64,000 nt of DNA from Sipunculus nudus (taxonomy: Eukaryota; Annelida; Sipuncula; Golfingiida; Sipunculidae), in assembly GCA_026874595.1 (NCBI GenBank), contig CM049309.1:22179033-22243032 (forward strand), written 5' to 3'. Below, piece by piece: positions 12,262 to 23,600 of this stretch; positions within the stretch are counted from its first letter, which is position 1, and each line of letters opens with the position of its first letter. The position numbers and the translations under genes were made by a program. The notes under the pieces were generated by a model, which was not told where the DNA came from, did not search any database, and saw only the letters and a program-made list of their open reading frames with translations.

Positions 12262-12282
12262 AGTGGCGTATCAAGGATTTGA
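12262..12282 (+). mobile_element. hAT-like terminal motif
   Basis: CAGTGGCGTATCAAGGATTT begins here and resembles the CAG[TG]GGCGT ends of the element at 17,306-20,647. No partner end with a matching 8-bp duplication was found: the candidate right ends at 14,022-14,053 and 16,434-16,474 have different flanks. Confidence 0.35.
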
Positions 12283-12298
12283 AAATAGATATAATAAT

Positions 12299-12555
12299 AT
12301 ATAATATATATATATATATATATATTAATAAATCTTTTTTTAATTACATTGATATTCCACAAAGCCCTTTTAGTAGGAAGCAAGCATATTTAAACTTGTT
12401 TGAACACACTGCGTGGCTGTTAATTTGTCTCCTACTAAACATATCAAATATTGTTAGTTCGTGCATAATTATTATGATTATTAGATGTAATTTTGTAAGG
12501 TATCTAGTTCAAGTTGTTTTTGTGTTAACCGTTGGATCCTCATCTATATATATAT

Positions 12556-12600
<45 letters not shown>
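12299..12600. repeat. (TA)n microsatellites
   Basis: TA-dinucleotide tracts at about 12,299-12,326 and 12,545-12,598 generate spurious Tyr/Ile-rich frames. The AT-rich sequence between and after them, to about 13,040, shows no gene. Confidence 0.85.
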
Positions 12601-13054
12601 GCATTATTTGAACAACAGAAAAATACATGTATCAATAAGTGTAGTGTTGTAACTTAATTGTAACTTTTAAGTAGAAAATGGTCAGCACACTTGTAAAAGA
12701 ACTGAAATGGATTAACTATTATATGTCACTGAATCTGTCAAAGGATACTGCATCTATTTTTCATGTAGAGCTTCTGATAATGAATTCCATAATATAGGTT
12801 TTCGTAGATAAATTGTTTTGCAGAAATTAAGTTCGAACTATAGCCAGTGGAGTTAAAAAGAAATAAAGATAGTCTGACCTGAGGTAATTAAAGTGTAGCT
12901 GCTTATTTATTCTAGGATGAAATTGGGCTTGGGCAACATGCACCCGCGCAATTTAAAGAGATAAAATCACATTTTTTTTACTGGAATAGAATTTAGAGCC
13001 TAAACCTTCAAATTATCAGGACTGCATATTACTATGAAACAGAAAGATACTTAC

Positions 13055-13152
13055 CAGGCTAGGTAAGAAGACTGCTCTTTGGAAGTGGGTTGCTCTTCAC
13101 CTTGGTGGCCGACACTGTCGTAAAACCAACCCCAAGATGAATAAGAAGCCAT
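13055..13152 (-). CDS. Candidate first coding exon, function unknown
   Basis: On the minus strand an ATG at 13,152-13,150 opens a frame that stays open for 32 codons plus two bases, to an excellent 5' splice site, CTG|GTAAGTATC (exon end 13,055). The peptide starts MASYSSWGWF and is rich in Q, E and S near its end; I do not recognise it. Promoter elements lie at the expected distance upstream (separate entry), which is the main reason to believe in it. The rest of the gene would lie below 13,055 on the minus strand; no convincing second exon was found there. It could belong to a cellular gene or to the promoter-exon of a mobile element. Confidence 0.45.
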
Positions 13153-13199
13153 ACCCTGGCTGGCCTCAGGGCCAGCCTTCTATAGAGCCCACTTGTCTC

Positions 13200-13340
13200 G
13201 TCCAAAAGAGAGCGAGTTGCTATGTTTTTTCCCTTTTATACAGGTTACAGAAGGCAGGGTAGAAACCCTGCATTGTGATTGGTTAAGGGGCATCTCTATA
13301 TTGACTGTCAATCAGTGTTGATGCCCCACCCCTGGCCAAC
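13200..13340 (-). promoter_or_regulatory. RNA polymerase II core promoter candidate
   Basis: Reading the minus strand: a GC box (GGGGTGGGGC, about 13,332-13,323), a CCAAT box (AACCAATCAC, about 13,287-13,278), and a TATA box TATAAAAG at 13,240-13,233. Transcription would start near 13,205-13,210, giving a ~55-base leader before the ATG at 13,152. Order and spacing are textbook for a TATA promoter. Start site and activity are inferred. Confidence 0.5.
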
Positions 13341-15430
13341 TGAGGTCAGGTCAAAGGGCAAGAATGCTACAAAAGTACATAAACACAAGAAATATTGGAA
13401 GTGAAAAATACTCATTGACTGTTATTTGCATACCATTTGCAGGTTCATATTATTATTGAAAATGCAGCTTTCTGACATAAAGCCTGGCCATCTAGCTCCA
13501 GTGACAGTAGCTGGGTATTTAAAGGTGATTTTAAATACCTCAGAACCTAGCCATGACAACATGACACTCAGGCTTTCGGAAATAAAACTGATAGGGCCTG
13601 GAGTCATGATGGCAGTCACAACAGAACGCCCATTCTAAGGGTCGGATCAAAATGCAGTTTCATTATAATTATAGTTGCATGCATATATTAAAATTGCTTA
13701 TGCATGATTCTGCTTTTAATGAGTGTATAATGCAATACATGATACATAATCGGAAAACTATAAGTTCTTATTTTTTTTATTTGTAAATTTAATATATCTC
13801 TATATATATATATATATATATCGTCGGTGTTATTATCGAGTAAAGTGTGATAACGGAAATACTTCCTATCTCATTATACTAGTATATTTTTGGATGCTCT
13901 CTTAGTGGAGTAAATCACCAATTTATTTATTGGAAAGTAATAAATATAATAATGAAATTGCTAGGGAATAAAAAAAGTAATCTGGAAAAGAAATGAAAAT
14001 TAAGAGATATTACGTCTGAACGGGCTTGCGCCCTCTATGGATGCACCACTGAATAATAAATATGATATAATTAACCCTTGTACGGCATTAAAAATGCAGT
14101 TATAAATTACGATGTTATTCAAAATAAAATATAGTAATATATTTTCCATACGTTGAACAAATATGAAAATTCAATATATCCCAGAAGGTCATCGCTGGAA
14201 CAAACATACATGTATCATATGCAAAACGTATGTCTTTCAATATGTTACAGTTCAACGATATTAAAAAAAAAAATGTTACATTTATATCTTAGAAAAGGAA
14301 TACAACAGTCCAGATAATATATAACATACTAATACATGTATTATTATAAAATCTGATCGATTTACGAATTTAAGCAAATATTTTTTTAAACTAAAATTAA
14401 TTCTTTTTCAAGTTTTTGACTCTTTCTTTAAAACTTTATCAATCTCGATATTTATATTATATTAATTCCACTCCTGATGTTTCAAAATCACATTTCAACT
14501 TCAAATATATGGATATTTATTAATATATTAAAGTATGTTTGCATCTGATTGCATGATAAGGGCATATAACCAGAATGTGCACCCTTCAACTTCATATTAC
14601 TGTACGATTACAAGGATCTCGATAAGAAATCACAATTTTGTTTATATAATTTATATATAAATGCAACCGGACCATGAAATGTAAAATATAATTTGGCATA
14701 AAAAGTATTACATAAAAGATAAGGGTCTTAGAGATTCATAATACTGATGAATTTTTTTTTTGGTCAATGGAAGAGGAAAATGTTTTCAAATTATACATTA
14801 AAAATAAAATATTTTGTTCGAAACAACTTGTAAAATCATTAACTGGACGGTTTTTTGGTTCTGTCAAATTTTCTGTTTAAGTCTCTATGATATTATCAGG
14901 GTGATTTTTATAGGGGCACATGTATAAAATATTATCAAAACCTTTATTTTTTTCATGTTTCCATCAACATAAAATGCGGTAACAGCTTAAAATATTGATG
15001 AGTTAAAATAATCTTGTTTTACAAAATGAAATAAAATATCAATATAATATATTATTTAAAAAAACAGCATCATGAATGTTACAAAACAGAATGAATTTAT
15101 GAAAAATACATGATACTGAAGAAACTGAAAATGCTTGACACATTTGCTGACGATATGATGACCAGTGCATTTGCCATTACTGGCTTCCGAGTTTTACACA
15201 TTTGGACCATAACCGGGCATTTCCGAGCAAAAAATAGTCATTAACTTCGGATGGATAACTTTGATTATTTTACATGATGATAGAAAAGACCTTATTCTAT
15301 CAATAAAAATAAAAAGGTACTTTCCATTGATGTAGTAGCATTTTAATTATGCTTCGATCATTGCTTTACAAAAAGTCCTTGCTTCCGACTTCCGACTTCC
15401 GAGTTTTACACATAGCCGTTTGGAAATCCC
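13340..15430. other. AT-rich intergenic sequence with a small hairpin
   Basis: GGTATTTAAA at 13,514-13,523 and TTTAAATACC at 13,530-13,539 form a tight hairpin within a looser ~110-bp inverted arrangement. A (TA)n tract lies at 13,799-13,821. A hAT-like right-end motif (CGCCCTCTATGGATGCACCA, then CTG) lies at about 14,030-14,052. The remainder has no supportable gene. Confidence 0.5.
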
Positions 15431-15812
15431 CTACCGGAAGTTATGATTCTCCCGCTGACAGACGTGGAGACGAGTTTTTCGAGTAAAACCAGCCTCGGAA
15501 TTAAAAACTGCTGCACGTTTGCACGTAAGTCAACCGTAGATGTAATAATTATTATTTTCCCCAACAGAATAACGTCACTTTTTGTCTTAACTCAGGAAAA
15601 TGACAGTTCGAGAAGTGGATGAAAATGAAAAAGTAGTGTCAGAAATGGCGTGCACATCTGCACATACTAGAACTGATGCGAACCCAATAGCTTGTACTGT
15701 CACCCCATCGTCTTCAGTTCATCTAAAATCGACGTTTGGGGTGACAAGCTGTCGCTACCCAGAACCAAGAAACCGGAAGCTTTCATATAGTATTTTGGTG
15801 TATTCCAGGTTA
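15430..15812 (+). CDS. Candidate 5' exon(s), function unknown
   Basis: This is a locally GC-richer island in AT-rich surroundings. An ETS-type motif CCGGAAGT lies at about 15,434, a donor-like CACGTAAGTC near 15,521, and an acceptor-like TTAACTCAG just before an ATG at 15,600. The frame runs 77 codons to a stop at 15,831, or could leave at CAG|GTTAAA near 15,810. The peptide begins MTVREVDENEKVV and is S/T-rich, with no domain I recognise. The short putative intron (~75 bases) and imperfect second donor weaken the case; a chance ORF cannot be excluded. Confidence 0.25.
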
Positions 15813-15839
15813 AATTTTAAAAATGAGGCATAGCATACG

Positions 15840-17297
15840 TCTAGTCAAAGTACAAATAGCTTGCATTGATTGTTTGACAGTTTTTTGCCATCCTCCATCA
15901 TGTTACAGAACAATCACAGGGTTGGGAGACTTCACTTCTGCACACAAACAAAATATAAAAGAGAGATAGTAAAAAACATGAGAGAAATGTGTAAGTATAT
16001 AATCCCTTTACTGTTCAGATTTATTTTAGAAATGTTCAAAGTCTGACACTCTTTACATTTACATTACGAACAATATCTAGCTAAGCTTTTGTTCTTCCTT
16101 CACAAAATTTCAACAAATACAACAACACTAGTTTCTCTTTAGGTCAATAGGAACCTTTAGAACTGATAATAAATATACATTATTACATAAGTTATATATA
16201 TCCATATTTACATTACAGACAAGATCTTTCTTGTTTTTCTTCTTTCTTTTCCATATGGGAATAACATTACCATAACCGCGCATAGAGAAACATGAAAATA
16301 TTTTTTTTTCTTAAAACGCCATATTTTATATCTATGTGTGTGCATACTCAATTAAAATAACATAAAATTAATTTGAGTTAACAAACATAACACTTGACAG
16401 TAGTTGACTGGTATAAGTGTTAGTAGGATTTTAGGGGGGCGCGCCCCTTTGCGCCCCCTATGAATACGCCCCTGAGGTATGATTGTCTAATTAGAGATCT
16501 GCTTCAATGAACAAGTTTGTGCATATTGTATTAGGTTCTTATTCGAATTTCACACTGATCAAAATAATGTAGATGACTACGATCTTGTTGAAGGCGGCAT
16601 ATCCCTTTGATACCTGAAATGTCTGAAACGTGACAAGATATTTTCTTTATGTTAAGTTATATTTAGAATACTCATTCAGTCAAGTGAAGTTTATTAGATA
16701 TCATTCTACTATCATTGTCGCTTCTACGCACCTGTTAATGCTATTATTTATAAGAACAAATATAAAGCTAAACAAGGTAAGTGGTTTCATTCAACTAAGT
16801 TCTCAGACAAGTTTCAAAACTGATAACCTTTATCTTTTTCTTCTCCTGTACAACATGTACAAACCAGTCATGACTGAATTCTGTCTGTACATGTGTAACC
16901 CATCACAGGGAAAATCCCTGTCGACTGTGGTGTCAGGAGGTGAAAGGTCAAGATCATATCTGAAGTTAATCTCAATATGGCTTTCAGATGATGAAATTCT
17001 TGTTAGGAGTGTAAGCTAAATTCGCATGCTTGTAAGCTGAGCGTCATTACCCATGGGTCACTTGTTTAATTATTCTGACTTTCGTGAGACTTCCTTTACC
17101 TTTTTTTTTAAAGAAAATGTTTAGTTCAGTTTCACTTAAAATTGTTATAGATGCAGCTTAACATTTTCTTGTTATGGAATCATATCTGATGGAATAAATT
17201 AGAATCGTTCGTGTATCTCTTGTAATGCTTATATCTTGAACGGTTAAGGGCGAAAGACCAGTCTGAAAAAAAGAGGCAGTAGTAAGGGTTATAGTCT
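15840..17297. other. AT-rich sequence; isolated transposon-end motifs
   Basis: A palindromic GGGGGGCGCGCCCC followed by TACGCCCCTG at about 16,434-16,474 looks like the right end of a hAT-like element without its left end. A GTCATTACCCATGGGTCAC motif at about 17,043-17,061 recalls the 5,635 motif. The open frame 16,630-17,019 shows no family similarity. Confidence 0.4.
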
Positions 17298-17305
17298 AAT
17301 ATCAT
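17298..17305 (+). repeat. Left 8-bp target-site duplication, AATATCAT
   Basis: AATATCAT immediately precedes the CAGTGGCG end and is repeated exactly at 20,648-20,655. The preceding bases, GGTTATAGTCT, belong to a 39-bp satellite monomer that resumes in phase on the far side. Confidence 0.85.
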
Positions 17306-17357
17306 CAGTGGCGTCAATTTTTTTCCAGAGTGGGGGGGGGGGGGGGGGATGAATTTG

Positions 17358-17394
<37 letters not shown>

Positions 17395-17437
17395 GTACAC
17401 ACATATATACCTTTCAGCGTCTGTGAGTGACATATTC

Positions 17438-17479
<42 letters not shown>

Positions 17480-17570
17480 GATTATAATATATATATAATT
17501 ATATTTCAAATAATTATAATATTATAATAGAAAATAAGTTATTTTGTGAGTTCTAAGCAGGTTTAGATAT

Positions 17571-18000
17571 AACATGTTTTGGTAATCGTGCAAAATAACG
17601 GACCCATATTTCTCTCTCTCACAAATAACTGTGACCACATTTCACTAAATTTTTTTTTGCATGATAAAGTTGACGATCCGGCGCATCTAATGATATCATA
17701 TTTTTGTATGTTATTAATATATTTATTTTGCTACAAACTGTCGAAAAAGGGTAGTTTGCCGAAAATACCCAAAATGACGTCGTGTCAAAGACGTTCTGAG
17801 CCGACGTCATGAATCCACAGTAATATATATATATACCATGTTAAACATTTAGATGATGTCTTATAAAATTTACAGTCAATATATAATATTACCCATATAC
17901 GTTTATACTTTTTTACCTCATTTTATCCACATTTTACTTGATGTACGTTCAAGGTGACGACGCCCTGCCGTCAGAACGTAAACAAATGTCGAGTGTCACG
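17571..18000 (+). repeat. Left inverted arm
   Basis: It starts AACATGTTTTGGTAATCGTG and matches the reverse complement of 20,475 down to about 20,040. Conserved blocks include ATAACGGACCCAT, TGTGACCAC, ACAAACTGTCGAAAAAGGGT, AAAATGACGTCGTGTCAAAG, GCCGACGTCATGAATCCACA and ACCATGTTAAACA. Identity is high to about 17,888 and looser beyond. Two TGACGTCR motifs resembling CRE sites fall in the best conserved part. Confidence 0.8.
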
Positions 18001-18344
18001 TGACAAGTCATGCACTTAAAATCAAGAGAGACACGGGAGAAACACGTTCGTCCGCATAATGTTACAACATTTTTTGTTATACTAACATAATAATATCCTT
18101 ATTTTTAATAAAATAATTATTAAGTGTGACAACATTTATTAGTTATAATTAAGGACATTATTAATTTTGGGATCTCTTTTTTATAAATTGTGTGACCACA
18201 TATAGTAGTTAGAAATAGTAAAAAAAAGGTGTTGTGACCACATTTAAATATATTCTTACATCATTATATCCCTTATTTTTTCTAAATTTAATCCTGAATT
18301 ATTTTCAAACCAAGAGACCATTTTTTTTACCAATAAAAAAATAA

Positions 18345-18497
18345 GTTGTGACCACATTTTATTTGACCAGCCATATAAGTTTGTATTATATATAGAATAT
18401 TATAAAATGTGGTCACATATGGTGTGACCACATTTTTAACCCATGAATATTGACAAAAATAAGGTGTGACCAAAATTTAACCAGCCATATAAATTTG

Positions 18498-18542
<45 letters not shown>

Positions 18543-18751
18543 AATGTTGTCACATATGGTGTGACCACATTTTTAAAAATAAATTTTGCCAAAAATAAGT
18601 TGTGACCACATTTAACTTGACCAGCCATATAAGTTTGTATTATATGTAGAATATTATAAAATGTGGTCACATATGGTGTGACCACATTTTTAACCCATGA
18701 ATATTGACAAAAATAAGTTGTGACCAAAATTTGACCAGCCATATAAGTTTG

Positions 18752-18802
<51 letters not shown>

Positions 18803-19760
18803 AATGTTGTCACATATGGTGTGACCACATTTTTAAAAATAAATTTTTGCCAAAAATAAGTTGTGACCACATTTTACTTGACCAGCCATATAAGTTTGTA
18901 TTATATATAGAATATTATAAAATGTGGTTACATATGGTGTGACCACACTATTACCAATAAATATTAACAAAAAAAAGGTGTGACCACATTTTATTTGACC
19001 AGCCATATAAGTTTGTATAATATATAATATTATAAAATGTGGTCACATAGTGTGACCACATGTTTTACAATAAATATTAACAAAAATAAGGTGTGATCAC
19101 ATTTTATTTGTCAAGCCATGTAAGTTTGTAATAAATGTATAATATTTTAGAATGTGGTCACATATAATGTGACCACATTTTTTACAATAAATATTGACAA
19201 AAATAAGGTGTGACCACATTTTATTTGAACAGCAATATATGTTTGTATTATATAAATAATATTATAAAATATGGTCACATATGGCGTGACCACATTTAAT
19301 ACCTATAATTATTAACAAAAATAAGGTGTGACCACATTTTATTTGACCAGCCATATAAGTTTGTATTATATATATAATATTATAAAATGTGGTCACATAT
19401 AGCGTGGCCACATTTATTACCAATAAATATTAACAAAATTAAGGTGTGACCACATTTTATTTGACAAGCCATGTAAGTTTGTAATAAATGTATAATATTT
19501 TAGAATGTGGTCACATATGGTGTGACCACATTTTTTACAATAAATATTGACAAAAATAAGGTGTGACCACATTTTATTTGAACAGCCATATATGTTTGTA
19601 TTATATATATAATATTATAAAATATGGTCACATATGGCGTGACCACATTTATTACCAATAAATATTAACAAAAATAAGGTGTGACCACATTTTATTTGAC
19701 CAGCCATATAGGTTTGTATTATATATATAATATTATAAAATGTGGTCACATATGGATGAT
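18345..19760. repeat. Tandem array of ~113-150 bp hairpin monomers
   Basis: About 12 units are marked by CCAGCCATATAAGTTTGTAT near 18,368, 18,480, 18,622, 18,735, 18,885, 18,998, 19,112, 19,225, 19,347, 19,466, 19,583 and 19,701. Each carries the inverted pair TGTGGTCACA / TGTGACCACA around a TATGG-like loop and a further TGTGACCACA. (TA)n tracts expand two units (18,499-18,537; 18,755-18,798). The same TGTGACCACA word occurs in both flanking arms. Repeated subterminal motifs of this kind bind transposase in known hAT elements; that role here is inference. Confidence 0.85.
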
Positions 19761-20475
19761 ATGCCCAACATGGTCCCGTGTTTCTGCCGCGTTCGCCTCG
19801 ATTTTAAGGGCTACCGGTCTGTTACTCATGGTGAGGGGATGTTCCCATCTGATTGTCCTTACATAAAGTAGTCTAACAGGACAAAAAAAAATAAATAAGA
19901 TAAATGACATGTATAAAATGTAGTCTTTATACTCTGTCCACAAAAATGACTGTTTATTACACAATTTATATTTATTTGACATATAAAACGTACATAGAGA
20001 CAAAGCTGAATAGAGCAAGAGTTAACGTGATCAGTCGAATACATTCACAGACGACATTGCATGTTTATGTTTTTGGCGGCACGACGTCGTCAACTTTTAT
20101 TAAATCTTGGGAAATATGGATATTTAGAGGTAAAATTGTCTCTCTATCTATGCATAAAAAGATATATTGACTGTAATTTTTGTTAGACATCATCCTTTTG
20201 TTTAACATGGTATGCACGTACAGTAGTGTGGATTCATGACGTCGGCTGAGAACGTCTTTGACACGACGTCATTTTGGGTATTTTCAGCAAACTACCCTTT
20301 TTCGACAGTTTGTAGCAAAATATATTTATATCAAACATACAAAAATATTGTACCATTGGATGCGCTGGATCTTCAACTTTTACATGAAACAGTTTTTTTT
20401 CATTGAAATGTGGTCACACTTTTTTGTGAGACCATGTAAGATGGGTCCGTTATATTGCACGATTACCCATGTTTT
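19760..20475 (-). repeat. Internal spacer and right inverted arm
   Basis: About 280 bases of non-repetitive spacer follow the array, with a locally GC-richer part near 19,760-19,850. The right arm, about 20,040-20,475, is the reverse complement of 17,571-18,000 and ends CACGATTACCCATGTTTT. No coding sequence. Confidence 0.75.
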
Positions 20476-20647
20476 AGTTAATGGATTCAAAGTTTTCTAA
20501 TTATTAATATATTTCATTTGCAATATTATAATATTTTTCTCTGAAAAGTGGGGGGGGGGGGGATTACATTGGCCATCCCCCCTTGCCAAAAAGTGTGGGG
20601 GGAGGGTATATATACCCCCATCCCCCCCCCCTATATTGACGCCCCTG

Positions 20648-23600
20648 AATATCATACAAAGATAGTTAGTCTCGTGGTTATAGTCGGATATCATGCAGAG
20701 AGAACTGGTCTCGTGGATTTAGTCTGATATCAGACAGATCTCGAGAGCCCTAGTCTCGTGGTTATAGTCTGATATCACACAGAGATATCTAACCTCGTTG
20801 TTCAAGTATGATATCATACAGAGATATCTTATCTCTGTATGAGTTAAAGTCTGATATAACTCAAGAATATCTAGACCCGTGTATATAGTCTGATATTACA
20901 CGGAGAGGTCTTGTCGCGCGGTTATAGTCGGATATCACACAGAGATATCTAGTCTCGAGGCTATAGTCGGATATCGCAAAAGGAGATATGGTCTGGTGGT
21001 TATAGTCTAATATTACACGGGGAGATGTAGTGCCGTGGTTATAGTCTGATATCAAACAAGGATATCTATTTCCGTGGTTATTTTCTGATATTACACACAG
21101 AGATCTAGTCCCGTGGTAATTTTTTTGATATTTGATTGAGAGATCTAGTGTCATGGTTAGAATCTGATATTACACAGAGAGATCTAGTCCCATGGTTATA
21201 GTCTGATTTCACACACAGAGATCTGGTCTCGTGGTTAGAGTATGATGTTACACAGAGAGATCTGGTCTCGTGTTTATCGTCTGATATCACATTGAGAGAT
21301 CTAGTCCCATGGATATAGTCTGATATCACACACACACAGATCTAGTCTCGTGGTTAGAGTCTGATGTTACACAGAGAGATCTGGTCTCGTTTTTATAGTC
21401 TGATATCTAGATAAATAGTCTGACTAGTTCAATGGTTATAATCTGATATCACACAGAGATATTTAGTCTGATGGTTATAGTCTAATACCACACACAGATA
21501 GTTAGCATTATGGTTATGATCGGATATCATGCAGAGAGAACTCCTGGATAGAGTCTGATATCAGGCAGAGACACCTAGTCTCGTGGTTAGGGCCTGATAT
21601 CACACAGAGCTATCTAGTCACGTGGTTAAAGTCTCATATCACATAGAATCAAATAGAGGGATCTAGTCTCATTGTTATAGTCTGATAGCAGGCAGAGACA
21701 GCTAGTTTCGTGGTTATAGTCTGCTATCACAGACAAATCTAGTCCCCCTGGATAGAGTCATATATCACACAGAGATATTTAGTCACGTGGTTTTAGTCTG
21801 ATATCACATAGAGGAATCTAGTCCCATTGTTATAGTCTCATGGCAGGCAGAGACAGCTAGTTTCGTGTTAATAGTCTGATATTACACGAAGAGATCTAGT
21901 CTCTTAGATATAGACTGATATCATAGAGAGAGCTGGTCTCGTGGTTATAGTCTGAAATCACACAGAGATATCCAGTCTCGTTGTTCAAGTCTGATATCAC
22001 ACATAGGAATCTAATCCCGTACTTAAAGTCTGATATCACATAGAGATACCTATTCCCATGGTTAAAGTCTGATATCACAGAGAGATATCTTGTCCCTATC
22101 ACACCGAGAGATCTAGTCCCGTGGTTATACTCTGTTAATACACAGAGATGTCTGGTCACGCGCTTATAGTCTGATATCACACAGAGATATCTAGTCCTGT
22201 GGTTATAGTCTGATATTACACGGAAAGATCTAGTCCCATGGTTATAGTTTGATACCACAAAGGGATGTCTAGTCTCATGGCTATAGTCTGATATCACACA
22301 GGGAGATCTGGTCTGGTGATTATAGTCTGATTTCACACAGAGATATATAGTCTCGTTGTTCAAGTCTGATATCACACAGATAAATCTGATCTCATAGTTA
22401 AAGTATGATATAACACAAGGATATCTAGTCCCATGGTTAAAGTCTGATATCACATGGAGATATCTAGTCCCTATCACACCGAGATATCTAATCCCTTGGT
22501 TATAGTCTGATGTCACACAGAGAGATGTAGTCTCTGTTACACATAGAGATCCAGTCCAGTGTCTATAGTCCGATATATCACAGAGATATCTTGTCTGTTG
22601 ATTATAGTATGATTTTACAAAGAGAGATCTAGTAGATATAGACTGATATCACAGAGAGCTGGTCTTGTGGTTATAGTCTGATATCACACAGAGATATCTG
22701 GTTTCCTTGTTCAAGGCTGATATCAATAAGAGAAACCTAGTCCCGTTCTTATAGTCTGATATCACACAGAGATATCTAATCTCATATTTAAAGTCTGATA
22801 TAACACAGGGATATCTATTCCCGTGGTTATAGTCTGGTATTACATGGAAAGATCTAGTCCCATGTTTTAACTCTGATATCACACAGATATATCTAGTCCC
22901 GTGGTTAAAGCCTGATAATACATCGAGAGATCTAGTCCCGTGGTTATAGTCTGATAATACACAGAGATGTCTAGTCACGCGCTTATAGTCTGATATCACA
23001 TAGAGATATCTGGTCTCGTGGCTATAGTCTGATATCACACAGAAAGATCTGGTCTGTTGGTTATAGTCTGATATTTCAGGGAAAGATCTAGTCCCATGGT
23101 TTTAGTCTGATATCACACAGGGATGTCTAGTCTCATGGCTATAGTCTGATATCACCCAGAGAGATCTGGTCTGGTGGTCATTGTCTGATATCTCAGAGAG
23201 ATTTCCAGTCTCGTTGTTCAAGTCTAATATCACTCTAGTCCCGTGGTTAAAGTCTGATATCACAAAGAGATATCTAGTCTCGTGGTTAGGATTTGATGTC
23301 ACACAGAGATATCTAGATAATCTATTGACCTAGATTCGTGTTTATAGTCTGATATAAAACAGAGAGATCCGTTCATGTGGTTATAGTCTGATATCATACA
23401 GTAGGCCCAATGTTGTGGTTAGGGTCTGGTCCCTATCATACCGAGATATCTAGTCCCGTGGATATAGTCTCATATTATACAGAGATATCTAGACTCATAG
23501 TTAAAGTCTGAAAATACAACAGGGATATCTAGTCTCATGGTTAAAGTCTGATATCAAACAGACATATCTAGTGCGGTGGTTATAGTTTGATATCACACAG

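Larger units (their letters stand above)
17306..20647. mobile_element. Non-autonomous hAT-like DNA transposon, 3.34 kb
   Basis: The ends are CAGTGGCGTCAAT and, on the opposite strand, CAGGGGCGTCAAT, both running into G-rich tracts. An exact 8-bp duplication AATATCAT flanks it; an 8-bp duplication with CAG...CTG ends is characteristic of the hAT superfamily. No transposase-like frame is present; all ORFs are short or fall on TA and tandem repeats. Within lie two ~430-bp inverted arms and a hairpin-rich tandem array. A second poly-G block inside the right end (about 20,548-20,562) copies the left subterminal sequence, hinting at an internal rearrangement. The inner inverted block (17,571-20,475) might be a separate foldback element nested in the hAT shell. 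Confidence 0.75.

Noticed and set aside
12279-12569. Tyr/Ile-rich open frames (also near 17,330, 18,413, 38,221, 38,665)
   Set aside because: They are translations of (TA)n microsatellites.
13046-13060. ATACTTACCAGGC similarity to the 5' end of U1 snRNA
   Set aside because: Only the first dozen bases agree and no U1 stem-loops follow; it is better read as a splice donor on the other strand.
12262-16474. A second hAT-like element between the 12,262 end and the 14,052 or 16,474 ends
   Set aside because: The 8-bp flanks do not match in either pairing.
16630-17019. 129-codon open frame as a gene
   Set aside because: Low-complexity hydrophobic start, no domain, and its 3' part ends in a dispersed-repeat-like motif.
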